A stretch of DNA of 32,951 nt from Deltaproteobacteria bacterium (lineage in GTDB: Bacteria; Myxococcota_A; UBA796; UBA9615), in assembly GCA_023954745.1 (NCBI GenBank), contig JAGSHC010000047.1, positions 1 to 32,951 on the forward strand. The letters are read 5' to 3'. Position 1 is the stretch's first letter. The number at the start of each line of letters is the position of its first letter. A model generated the notes under the pieces. The model searched no databases, was not told where the DNA came from, and worked only from the letters and a program-made list of their open reading frames with translations. Made by a program: the position numbers and the translations under genes. Positions 8,936-15,906 of the stretch are shown here, one piece after another.

Positions 8936-9125
8936 GAGACCTCCTCCGCGAGACGGGGCACCACCTCGCTTGTCCTGGGTAGCAGGGGCAGGGAGGGGCC
9001 GAGGTGGGGGTGATCACATGAATCGTCGAGAAAAGTGCACCCCGCTGTGACGGACCGTCTCGCCGAGACACAGACCTCATGAACGGGGCAAGAACGCCAA
9101 TCCCGGCGGCCCCCCGGAGAGTCCA

Positions 9126-9704
9126 ATGCACCGCACCGCCTTCGCCCTTCGCGTCCTCGTCCTGACCCTCGGCCTGATGGCCATTTCCCAGCCTGCCTTC
9201 GCGGGGAAGGCCTTCGACCCGGATGTCGTCAGCGGCCGCCAGCTGCTCGACTACCTGGACCACCCCGACTGGCGCTTCCGCCTCGACGCCACCGACGAGG
9301 TCGCCCGGCGACGCATCATCCAGGCGAAGCCGCAGCTCGAAGAGCTCGCATCCTCCGACCCCTCTGACCGCGTGCGGATCGAAGCTCTCGACGCCCTCAT
9401 GGACGTGTTCGGTGGCCCGAGCGACCGCGGAGTCCTGCACGCCATCATCCTGACCGCCGGAGACGAGGGCTTGCGGGTGCACGTCGTGAAGATGGTGGAG
9501 GGCGCTCCCCACAAGGAAGACCGGGACACGCTCCTCAGCGCTCTGGACGACGTCGACCCAAACGTTGCGCGCCACGCGGCACGCGCCCTCGTCCGCCTTG
9601 GAGACCGCGAGGCCGGCCTCATCCTTCGGGACAAGGTCCTCGACCAGACCGACCGCAAAGTGGCGCAGGAGTTCAGCGAGGCAGCGTCGCGACTGGGCGC
9701 CTGA
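9126..9704 (+). CDS. Exported HEAT-repeat protein
   Basis: A 192-residue protein with a cleavable signal peptide (basic Arg3/Arg9, hydrophobic core, SQPAFA cleavage near residue 26). The mature part is entirely alpha-helical with repeated paired-helix units containing D-V/R-A-L patterns, for example SDRVRIEALDALMDVF and DPNVARHAARALVRLGD, typical of HEAT/PBS-lyase-like repeats. Such proteins are usually scaffolds for protein contacts; a periplasmic location is implied by the signal. GGAG about 7 nt before the ATG serves as ribosome binding site. It is followed by a strong hairpin shared with the convergent kinase gene. The partner is unknown. Confidence 0.82.
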   Translation: MHRTAFALRVLVLTLGLMAISQPAFAGKAFDPDVVSGRQLLDYLDHPDWRFRLDATDEVARRRIIQAKPQLEELASSDPSDRVRIEALDALMDVFGGPSDRGVLHAIILTAGDEGLRVHVVKMVEGAPHKEDRDTLLSALDDVDPNVARHAARALVRLGDREAGLILRDKVLDQTDRKVAQEFSEAASRLGA

Positions 9705-9769
9705 GAGCCGGGGGGTGGCACACGGCGGATGCAGACGCCCCCGGCAACGCGAACCAGGCGTCACAACGA

Positions 9770-9792
9770 CCCCCGCATTGTCTATGCGGGGG
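9770..9792. terminator. Bidirectional hairpin between convergent genes
   Basis: Perfect 9-bp stem CCCCCGCAT / ATGCGGGGG with a 5-nt loop (TGTCT), placed between the stop codons of the HEAT-repeat gene (9704) and the convergent kinase gene (9810). No long T tract on either side, so termination strength is uncertain. Confidence 0.65.
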
Positions 9793-9809
9793 CCTTCATG
9801 ACGCGGGCA

Positions 9810-10475
9810 CTACCTTGCGGGGTCGAAGGCCGTGGCCTTCCGCAAGAAGTTGTGGTTGAGGTACTCGCGCTCGATGACCGACGCCATCTCCTCGGCGGTG
9901 TGGAACCGGTCGTAGTCGACCTCGATGACGGGGATGTAGCGCGAGATGTCGGTGATGAACTCGCGATAGCCCTCGTACAGCGCGTCGAGGTACTCGCGAG
10001 TGATGCCGCTCTCGGCGCCCCGGGCTCGCGCTTCGATGCGCTCCATGCTGCGCTCGGGCTTCACATCGAGATAGACGATGACGTTGGGGCGGCACATGAA
10101 GTTGCTCATGTGGGTGAACAGCTGCTGGTAGGTGGAGTAGTCGCGCGAGTCCATCAGGCCGAGCTTCACGAGCATCTTTGCGAAGATGCTGTCCTCGTAG
10201 ATCGTGCGGTCCTGCACCGCCGAGCGCCCGGTCCAGATGATCTCCTGGTGCTGCTGGAAGCGGCGGTTCAGCAGGTAGATCTGGGTCGCAAAAGCGTACT
10301 TCGCCGTGTCCCGGTAGAAGTCCTCGAGGTACTCGTTGTCGGCCACGGGCTCGTAGTAGACGTCGATGCCGAGGTGCTCCCCCAGGGCCTTGGCGAGGGT
10401 GCTCTTTCCTGCGCCGATCATGCCGGCGATACCAATGAACAGGTTGGTGTAGGTGGGGTTCGGGGCTTGCGTCAC
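9810..10475 (-). CDS. Deoxynucleoside kinase (dNK/dGK family)
   Basis: A 221-residue cytosolic enzyme that phosphorylates deoxynucleosides in nucleotide salvage. It has the P-loop GMIGAGKST (18-26), the substrate-binding QDRTIYEDSIFAKM block (88-101, Asp89-Arg90), PNVIVYLDVKPE (130-141) and the LID arginines RARGAESGI (150-158). The family includes bacterial dAK/dGK and eukaryotic dCK/dGK/TK2; base preference cannot be read from the sequence alone. The length is normal for bacterial members. Start is GTG at 10475 with GGAGGA just upstream. The divergent alpha/beta hydrolase starts 65 bp away. No other nucleotide metabolism genes are adjacent. Confidence 0.93.
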   Translation of the reverse strand: MTQAPNPTYTNLFIGIAGMIGAGKSTLAKALGEHLGIDVYYEPVADNEYLEDFYRDTAKYAFATQIYLLNRRFQQHQEIIWTGRSAVQDRTIYEDSIFAKMLVKLGLMDSRDYSTYQQLFTHMSNFMCRPNVIVYLDVKPERSMERIEARARGAESGITREYLDALYEGYREFITDISRYIPVIEVDYDRFHTAEEMASVIEREYLNHNFLRKATAFDPAR

Positions 10476-10528
10476 GGATCCTCCGGCGGAGCGCGCGTCA
10501 GCGGCTCCGGGATGTCAGGCGCTGGGAC

Positions 10529-10534
10529 TATACT
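10529..10534 (+). promoter_or_regulatory. -10 hexamer TATACT, leaderless spacing to the hydrolase gene
   Basis: TATACT ends 6 nt before the GTG at 10541. No Shine-Dalgarno is present, so the mRNA probably starts at the GTG. Confidence 0.6.
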
Positions 10535-10540
10535 TCTGGC

Positions 10541-11548
10541 GTGAGCGACGGGGAGCCCGACATCATCGCCGGCTACCTCGCCGAGACCCTGCCCCTCCCC
10601 CCAGACGAGGCGGGGCCGGTGGTCGCGACGCTGGTGCATCACCCCGAGGACCGGCCCGATGCCCCCGCCGTCCTCTATCTGCACGGCTACAACGAGTACT
10701 GGTTCCAAGAAGAGCTGGCGGAGCGGTGGCGGGGTGCCGGCTTCGCCTGGTTTGCCCTCGATCTGCGGCGGCATGGTCGCTCGCTACGCCAGGGGCAGCA
10801 CGGCTCGTACATCAGCGACATGCGGCTCTACTTCGAAGAGCTCGACCTCGCCGTGGCCCGAATTCGGGAGAACGCGCCCGAGCGCCCCATCATCCTCCTC
10901 GGACACTCCACCGGCGGGCTGACCAGCGCGCTCTATGCGGATGCCCGCCCTGGTCTCCTCCAGGCCCTCGTCCTCAACGCCCCGTTCTTCGGCTTCGCCG
11001 GCCCCCGCTACGAACGCTGGGTCCTGAACCACGTCGTGTCGCGCGTGGGCCTCATCGAGCCGCGCTTCGTGGTGCAGAAGGACGGCGGCCCGGTCTATGC
11101 ATCCTCGCTGCATCGTGACTTCGGACGAGGCGGCGAGTGGACCTATGACCTGTGCTGGAAGCGGGCAGGCGGATTGCCACTCCTCGCGGGCTGGATCCGC
11201 GCCGTCCACCAGGGCCACGAAGCCGTCCGCAGGGGGCTGGAGATCGGCTGTCCGGTGCTCGTGCTGTCGTCGGCTCGGTCCGGCGGCGGGAAGCAGTGGA
11301 ACGACAGCTACCTGAACACGGACGCCGTCCTCGACGTGGTGGAGATGCGCCGTCGAGCGCGTCGGCTCGGACCGCTCGTGGAGCAGGTGGTGCTCGAGGG
11401 GGCGCTTCACGACGTCGTCCTGTCGGCTGCCCCCGTGCGCGAGCGCGCATACCTGGAGATGACGGAGTGGGCGGGGCGCGCACTCCGAGCGGACGGGCGG
11501 ACGGTCCACACGTCTGCGCCGGCCGCGGGCGCTCCCCCAGGCAACTGA
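10541..11548 (+). CDS. Alpha/beta hydrolase, serine aminopeptidase S33 / monoacylglycerol lipase type
   Basis: A 335-residue cytosolic alpha/beta hydrolase. It has the oxyanion region YLHGYNEYWF (46-55), the nucleophile elbow GHSTGG (121-126, Ser123) and a C-terminal His in ALHD (His290); the acid is probably in the NDSYLNTDAVLD region. The arrangement, including DLRRHGRS after strand 4, resembles the Hydrolase_4 / lysophospholipase group acting on monoacylglycerols or related esters. Substrate is not determined. GTG start at 10541 is supported by the TATACT hexamer 6 nt upstream. The C-terminus is Ala/Pro/Gly-rich and probably disordered. A GC hairpin follows the stop. Confidence 0.88.
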   Translation: MSDGEPDIIAGYLAETLPLPPDEAGPVVATLVHHPEDRPDAPAVLYLHGYNEYWFQEELAERWRGAGFAWFALDLRRHGRSLRQGQHGSYISDMRLYFEELDLAVARIRENAPERPIILLGHSTGGLTSALYADARPGLLQALVLNAPFFGFAGPRYERWVLNHVVSRVGLIEPRFVVQKDGGPVYASSLHRDFGRGGEWTYDLCWKRAGGLPLLAGWIRAVHQGHEAVRRGLEIGCPVLVLSSARSGGGKQWNDSYLNTDAVLDVVEMRRRARRLGPLVEQVVLEGALHDVVLSAAPVRERAYLEMTEWAGRALRADGRTVHTSAPAAGAPPGN

Positions 11549-11563
11549 CCGGCGGTCATCATG

Positions 11564-11581
11564 CGGGCAACTTGATGCCCG
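11564..11581 (+). terminator. Hairpin downstream of the hydrolase gene
   Basis: Perfect 6-bp stem CGGGCA / TGCCCG with a 6-nt loop, starting 16 nt after the stop. No T tract follows; weak evidence for termination. Confidence 0.4.
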
Positions 11582-11615
11582 ATCAGTAAGCGTTCATGCA
11601 ATTGCTACCGGGCTA

Positions 11616-11630
11616 CTTACGGTGCGTAAG
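11616..11630. promoter_or_regulatory. CTTACG-GTG-CGTAAG dyad, possible operator
   Basis: A perfect 6-bp inverted repeat with 3-nt spacer inside a locally AT-richer stretch (about 11580-11770), upstream of the SRPBCC gene. A related half-site GTAAGCG lies at 11586-11592 and TTCGTT repeats follow at 11640-11660. The size fits a dimeric regulator site. No cognate regulator gene is adjacent. Confidence 0.4.
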
Positions 11631-11690
11631 GAATTACTCGTTCGTTATTCGTTCGTGTCTGGGTGTTCGCTTTTTGTGCGGTGTGCGTCA

Positions 11691-12416
11691 ATGACGACGG
11701 GGATCGTGTGGGCGCGCACTCACGAGATCGCTCAGGTGCCCACGCATTTGGCAAGCCTGCTGCTAGAAAAAGAGTCCGTTGGATCCCTCGGGACTGACAG
11801 GGAACAACTCTGGGCCGCGGACCCTATCCGCCAAAAGGACGATGACGCACGCACGACCCCGCTTCGCCGCATCCTGCGCGCGACTCTGACTCTCTCCCTC
11901 GGTGCAGCCCTGCTGGCGCCGGTCTCCGCTCGCGCGGGAGACGACGGCCCCGCGGTGATCGTCGCTGGGGACGGGACGGTCGACGGTCGCGTGGTGGTCG
12001 GTGCGCCGCCCGATGTGGTCGACGCATACCTGGCGGACGTGGGCTCGCTCCGTCGTCACAACAAGAACGTCACGTCGGTGGACGTCACGGCTCAAGGCGA
12101 CTGTCAGCTGGTGGACACCACTGCGAAGAGCATCGTCGAGATGAGCTACGTCGCCCGACGATGCCCGACGAATTCGGGGTGGGTCGAGACCCTCCTCGAC
12201 TCCGAAATGATGACCGACTACTACGCGGAGTGGTTCGTCACTCCGGTACCGAACGGCATCGAGATTCGGTTCCGACTCCGCACGGAGATGGACCTGCCGG
12301 TGCCCTCCCGCATGGTCCGCGGCGCCATCAAGAAGAGCGTCTTCGCGTCCTTGGACCGCATGCAGGGCACCCTCGGTGGCCCGGACGCTCCCCCCCGCCA
12401 GGTGGCCGAAGAGTAA
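11691..12416 (+). CDS. Exported SRPBCC (START-like) protein; 5' end probably frameshifted
   Basis: The mature part (from AGDDGPAVIV) is a single SRPBCC-type lipid/ligand-binding domain: strand VDGRVVVGAPPDVVDAYLAD, HNKNVTSVDV, then the long curved sheet ending in a C-terminal helix (SRMVRGAIKKSVFASLDRM). A signal peptide (LRRILRATLTLSLGAALLAPVSARA) precedes it. The 5' end is odd. No start codon lies in frame just before the signal; the nearest in-frame ATG (11691) would add about 50 residues with poor codon bias. An ATG at 11842 directly after AAGGA is one nucleotide out of frame and hits a stop after 15 codons. A single-base deletion (error or mutation) between 11842 and 11880 would explain this. 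Ligand unknown. A convergent terminator follows. Confidence 0.7.
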   Translation: MTTGIVWARTHEIAQVPTHLASLLLEKESVGSLGTDREQLWAADPIRQKDDDARTTPLRRILRATLTLSLGAALLAPVSARAGDDGPAVIVAGDGTVDGRVVVGAPPDVVDAYLADVGSLRRHNKNVTSVDVTAQGDCQLVDTTAKSIVEMSYVARRCPTNSGWVETLLDSEMMTDYYAEWFVTPVPNGIEIRFRLRTEMDLPVPSRMVRGAIKKSVFASLDRMQGTLGGPDAPPRQVAEE

Positions 12417-12418
12417 GC

Positions 12419-12444
12419 GCGGAGGGAGGTCGGCTGGCCTCCGC
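12419..12444. terminator. Hairpin between convergent genes
   Basis: Perfect 7-bp stem GCGGAGG / CCTCCGC with a 12-nt loop, filling the 30-bp gap between the stops of the SRPBCC gene and the convergent exported-protein gene. Confidence 0.55.
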
Positions 12445-12446
12445 AG

Positions 12447-13829
12447 CTAGAAGCCGGGGAACGCCTCGACCCGCACATCGAACATCATCGCGCTCTCGTC
12501 GTTCGTCGCGAGCCGCCACCGCGTGCTGCCGTCGGGGGCAAAGCGGGTCACTGCGACCGGGCCGACGACTTCGCCGTTCGCCGACACCTTGAGCTGCCTC
12601 CCATCGAACCAGACATCCACGCGGTTCGGGCGGGCACCCAGGTGCCACTTGGCCAGCGACTGGCGGACCCGCGCCCTCCCGGCGTCGTTGGTCCCCTGAA
12701 TCAAGAGTTCCCCGCCCTTCTCGATGCGCACCAGGACCCCGAGATCCGGCAGCTCGAGACTCCACTTCGTGGACTTGCTGGGGAAGACGACGGCGTAGCG
12801 GAGGTGCCAGGCCGGGTCCGTCCACACCTCCCCGAGCTCCCTCGAGACGTCCCCCATGGTGTCGGGGCTGACCTCGTTCCAGGTGAGCAGTGTCTGTCCA
12901 CCCCTGCCTCCGAAGCCGAGCCCGAGCTCGTCGGCCTCGGTTCGCTTCCCGGCCTCGACGAGGGCTTGTTGGCGGGCTCGCAGGGCCTCGAGCTGAGGGC
13001 GTCGCCGGGCGTACTCCTTGGCCAGGGCCTCCGCCCGTCGCCGGCGGAGCTCGGCCTGGACCATGCCCGCGGGTGCCCGACGCGCGATCATCAGCTTCCC
13101 GATGAGCTCGCGACCGAGGCTTCCGCCAACTGCCATCTCGGCCTTGCGCTTGATGTCTTGCTGCTCGTCGCGCCCAGTCCGCGCCGCGAGCTCCCAGCCC
13201 TCGGCCGCCTGCGTCGGCTCCATCGCCCCACCCTCGTGCCACTCCAACCGATCCCCCACCCACCAGCTCCCGTTGGGGAGGAGCAGGAACACGAGCCGGC
13301 CCTCGTCCTGAAGGGCCACCTCCAGGAGCTCCGGGATGGTCGCGGCGAACTCAGCCAGCACGGGGTCGCTGGGAGGAGGGTCGGCCAGGGGCGGAATCGC
13401 CTCGCCGCGCTCCGGCGGACGAAGCAACTTCAGGGTGAAGTTGGTCTCGATGAACCGCAGTCGATCCTCGATGCGCCGCTGCCACCGATTGTTGATGCCG
13501 GGGTTCCACCCGCTTCCCCACTCGCGCTCGCCCCGCCGGGCTGCGATGAGCCACTGATAGGCGTCCCGTGCGCTGCGTCGCTCCCACCCGATGAGCGAGA
13601 GTCCGTAGTAGACCTCGGCGTGGTCTCGGCCTTCGGGGCCGCCGAGGAGCTCGAGGTAGATCTCCGTGGCTCGGACGAGGTTTCCCGCCTCGATCATCGT
13701 CCAGGCTGCACCCAACTGCCGCCGAAGCGCCGGAGACGCCTCGCGCCCTTCGCCGGCCTGGGCAGTCCCAAACGGGACCGACGAGGCAAAGACGAGAACC
13801 AACAGGAGAGCAGCGGTCCGGAACAACAC
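12447..13829 (-). CDS. Exported protein of unknown function with TPR-like and coiled-coil regions
   Basis: About 460 residues; I do not recognise a named family. A signal peptide is clear (VLFRTAALLLVLVFASS, cleavage near GTAQA, residue 25). Residues about 30-110 are helical with a TPR-like pattern (AAWTMIEAGNLVRATEIYLELL). The middle has a charged helix rich in Arg/Glu (AELRRRRAEALAKEYARRR) that may be a coiled coil. The C-terminal 130 residues look like a beta-sandwich of the concanavalin/LamG kind (VDVWFDGRQLKVSANGEVV), which would fit carbohydrate or protein binding; this is an inference. The frame is open to TTG 13874, but GTG 13829 is a better start: GAGGA lies 4 nt upstream and a TAGACT hexamer (13854-13859, minus) sits about 25 nt upstream. 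Confidence 0.75.
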   Translation of the reverse strand: MLFRTAALLLVLVFASSVPFGTAQAGEGREASPALRRQLGAAWTMIEAGNLVRATEIYLELLGGPEGRDHAEVYYGLSLIGWERRSARDAYQWLIAARRGEREWGSGWNPGINNRWQRRIEDRLRFIETNFTLKLLRPPERGEAIPPLADPPPSDPVLAEFAATIPELLEVALQDEGRLVFLLLPNGSWWVGDRLEWHEGGAMEPTQAAEGWELAARTGRDEQQDIKRKAEMAVGGSLGRELIGKLMIARRAPAGMVQAELRRRRAEALAKEYARRRPQLEALRARQQALVEAGKRTEADELGLGFGGRGGQTLLTWNEVSPDTMGDVSRELGEVWTDPAWHLRYAVVFPSKSTKWSLELPDLGVLVRIEKGGELLIQGTNDAGRARVRQSLAKWHLGARPNRVDVWFDGRQLKVSANGEVVGPVAVTRFAPDGSTRWRLATNDESAMMFDVRVEAFPGF

Positions 13830-13853
13830 GAGGTCCTCAAAAAGGGGGCAAGA

Positions 13854-13859
13854 GTCTAA
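13854..13859 (-). promoter_or_regulatory. -10 hexamer TAGACT for the exported protein gene
   Basis: TAGACT on the minus strand, 24 nt upstream of the GTG at 13829, leaving a short leader that contains GAGGA. It is identical to the murB hexamer at 14062-14067. Confidence 0.45.
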
Positions 13860-13898
13860 CAAGGCCAGTCCCAATGGCCAGACTCATGGGATGCGCCC

Positions 13899-13904
13899 TA
13901 GCGT
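13899..13904 (+). promoter_or_regulatory. TAGCGT hexamer, leaderless spacing to the small exported ORF
   Basis: TAGCGT ends 6 nt before the ATG at 13911. It has the same geometry as the murB and hydrolase promoters. Confidence 0.4.
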
Positions 13905-13910
13905 CACCAC

Positions 13911-14052
13911 ATGCAAGGCCCAACTGCACTTCTCGCCATCAGCCTCCTGGCTCTCTTCGGAGGCGCCGCCTTCGCCCAGGTGCCCGAACATCGTCGAGGG
14001 CAACCACTGGCAGCAACTGGTCAGCGCGCGGCCCGGGGCCTCACGTCCATGA
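13911..14052 (+). pseudogene. Small exported-protein ORF with an apparent frameshift
   Basis: From ATG 13911 a signal peptide is encoded: MQGPTALLAISLLALFGGAA, ending FAQ near residue 23. In the same frame the ORF continues to TGA 14085-14087 (58 residues) but loses GC-rich third positions after the signal. In the next frame, codons from about 13979 (CPNIVEGNHWQQLVS, stop 14050-14052) have almost only G or C in third position. The simplest reading is a small exported protein broken by a one-base shift around 13977-13983, either a true mutation or an assembly error. If intact, the mature peptide would be about 23 residues with one Cys. It lies directly upstream of the murB promoter. Function unknown. 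Confidence 0.35.
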
Positions 14053-14061
14053 GAAGCCGTT

Positions 14062-14067
14062 TAGACT
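14062..14067 (+). promoter_or_regulatory. -10 hexamer TAGACT, leaderless spacing to murB
   Basis: TAGACT ends 6 nt before the GTG at 14074; no Shine-Dalgarno is present. Confidence 0.6.
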
Positions 14068-14073
14068 TCGCCG

Positions 14074-15183
14074 GTGAACGCCCCTGAGATCCTCTCCGAT
14101 GTACCGCTCGCGCCCCGCACCACCCTGGGGGTCGGGGGCCGGGCGCGCCGCCTCACGCGGGCAGCGCTCGATGGTCTCCCGGCGCTGGTCCTGGACGCAG
14201 CGCGCCGAGGCGAGCCACTCCTGGTCCTCGGTGGTGGCAGCAACCTGCTCATCGCCGATGCAGGGCATTGCGGCCTCGCCATCGAGCTGACTGCGCGGGG
14301 CCGGACCACGCAGGACGAAGGGGAGCACGTCCTCGTGCGGGCGGAAGCAGGCCACGACTGGGACGACCTGGTGGCGTGGGCGTGCCGCGAGGACCTCGCT
14401 GGGATCGAGTGCCTCAGCGGGATCCCCGGGCGGGTCGGCGCAGCACCGATGCAGAACATCGGCGCCTATGGCCAGGAGGTGGGCGAGAGCCTGGTGTCCG
14501 TCGAAGCGCTGCACACTGAGACGGGCGAGCGCCGGCTGTTCAGCGTCGCCGACTGCGAGCTCGGCTACCGCACGTCGCGATTCAAACATCGGGAGGCCGG
14601 ACGATGGCTGGTGACGGCAGTCACTCTCCGGCTGCTGCGGCACGGGGCACCAGCCCTTCGCTACGCGGAACTGACCCGGCGCGCTCACGATGAGCTCGGC
14701 GGGTCTCCCAGCCTCGGGCAAGTACGGGCTCTGGTCCTCGCCATCCGACGGGCGAAGTCCATGGTGCTCGACCCCGAGGACGCCGACGCGCGCTCTGCCG
14801 GCTCGTTCTTCACCAACCCGGTGGTCGACGAAGCGGCGGTCGACGCGGTCCGGGCAGCCGCCCGCGCGCGCGGTATCGACGGCCCCGTTCCGGCCTGGCC
14901 TACTGCGAAAGGGATCAAGCTGGCCGCCGGGTGGCTCATCGACCGCGCGGGCTACCCCCCGGGGTGGGGAGACGGACCCGCCGGTCTCTCGAGCAAGCAC
15001 GCCCTCGCCATCGTCAACCGGGGGGGCGCGACGGCCCGGGACGTCGTGGGTGTCGCCACCCGCGTCCGGCGTGGTGTGCGCGACGCCTTCGGAGTGCACC
15101 TCATCCCCGAACCAGTGTTCGTGGGCTTTGAGGCGGGGCCGGATCCCTCTGCAGTTCTGGATGCGGCGGAGCAAGACCTGTAG
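14074..15183 (+). CDS. murB: UDP-N-acetylenolpyruvoylglucosamine reductase (MurB)
   Basis: A 369-residue cytosolic flavoenzyme that reduces UDP-GlcNAc-enolpyruvate to UDP-MurNAc with NADPH in peptidoglycan synthesis. Motifs in order: LGGGSNLL (FAD binding, 52-59), IPGRVGAAPMQNIGAYGQE (117-135), YRTSRFK (165-171) and SAGSFFTNP (241-249). Ser244 matches the catalytic Ser229 of E. coli MurB. The YRTSRFK block and the length match type I MurB. Other cell-wall genes such as murC or ddl are not adjacent, so this is a stand-alone copy outside a dcw cluster. The start is GTG with a TAGACT hexamer 6 nt upstream. It overlaps the 3' end of the small exported ORF if that is read without a frameshift. The nth gene follows 41 bp later and may be co-transcribed. 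Confidence 0.96.
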   Translation: MNAPEILSDVPLAPRTTLGVGGRARRLTRAALDGLPALVLDAARRGEPLLVLGGGSNLLIADAGHCGLAIELTARGRTTQDEGEHVLVRAEAGHDWDDLVAWACREDLAGIECLSGIPGRVGAAPMQNIGAYGQEVGESLVSVEALHTETGERRLFSVADCELGYRTSRFKHREAGRWLVTAVTLRLLRHGAPALRYAELTRRAHDELGGSPSLGQVRALVLAIRRAKSMVLDPEDADARSAGSFFTNPVVDEAAVDAVRAAARARGIDGPVPAWPTAKGIKLAAGWLIDRAGYPPGWGDGPAGLSSKHALAIVNRGGATARDVVGVATRVRRGVRDAFGVHLIPEPVFVGFEAGPDPSAVLDAAEQDL

Positions 15184-15224
15184 AGAGCATCCGGCGCCGG
15201 TCTGCGAGCGCCCGAGGAGCGACG

Positions 15225-15905
15225 ATGAAGCGCAAGGACAAGGCCGCCCGGATCCAGGATCAGCTCGACGAGCTCTACCCGACGGTCCCCATCCCCCTCG
15301 ACCACACCGACGCGTTCACCCTGCTCGTGGCGGTCGTGCTGTCAGCCCAGACGACCGACAAGAAGGTCAACGAGGTCACCCCCGAGCTGTTCGCCGTGGC
15401 GGACACCCCCGAGAAGATGGCCGAGATGCACCCCGAGGACGTGCGGCAGATCATCCGTCAGATCGGCCTCTCCCCCTCCAAGAGCAAGGCCCTCGTCGGT
15501 CTGTCGACGATGATCCGCGACCTCCACGGCGGGCAGGTCCCCCGTACCTTTGCCGAGCTGGAGGCGATGCCGGGGGTCGGACACAAGACCGCCTCCGTGG
15601 TGATGGCCCAGGCGTTCGGGGTGCCCGCCTTCCCGGTCGACACTCACATCCACCGGCTGGCGGCCCGCTGGGGGCTCAGCAGCGGCAAGAACGTCAAGCA
15701 GACCGAGAAGGACCTGAAGGCGGTCTTCGCCAAGGACCGCTGGAACGACGCCCACCTCCAGATCATCTACTTCGGCCGCGAATACTGCCCGGCGCTCTAT
15801 CACGAGCTCGAGGACTGTCCCATTTGCGGCTGGGCGGCGACCAAGAAGCGCATCGCCGATGAGCGCAAGGAGACGGCGCGCAAGAAGATGAAGCGCCGCA
15901 AGTAG
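15225..15905 (+). CDS. nth: Endonuclease III-like DNA glycosylase/AP lyase with an atypical Cys loop
   Basis: A 226-residue base-excision-repair enzyme of the HhH-GPD family that removes oxidised pyrimidines. It has the LLVAVVLSAQTTDKKVN helix pair, the helix-hairpin-helix MPGVGHKTASVV with the catalytic lysine (Lys121) and VDTHIHR with the catalytic aspartate (Asp139). The C-terminal Fe-S loop is unusual. The family norm is C-x6-C-x2-C-x5-C. Here Cys188-x9-Cys198-x2-Cys201 is seen and no fourth Cys follows, so a normal 4Fe-4S cluster cannot form with four Cys ligands. The tail is Lys/Arg-rich. The start at 15225 has GAGGAG 6 nt upstream. The Rieske gene is convergent, with one base between stops. 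Confidence 0.93.
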   Translation: MKRKDKAARIQDQLDELYPTVPIPLDHTDAFTLLVAVVLSAQTTDKKVNEVTPELFAVADTPEKMAEMHPEDVRQIIRQIGLSPSKSKALVGLSTMIRDLHGGQVPRTFAELEAMPGVGHKTASVVMAQAFGVPAFPVDTHIHRLAARWGLSSGKNVKQTEKDLKAVFAKDRWNDAHLQIIYFGREYCPALYHELEDCPICGWAATKKRIADERKETARKKMKRRK

Positions 15906-15906
15906 C

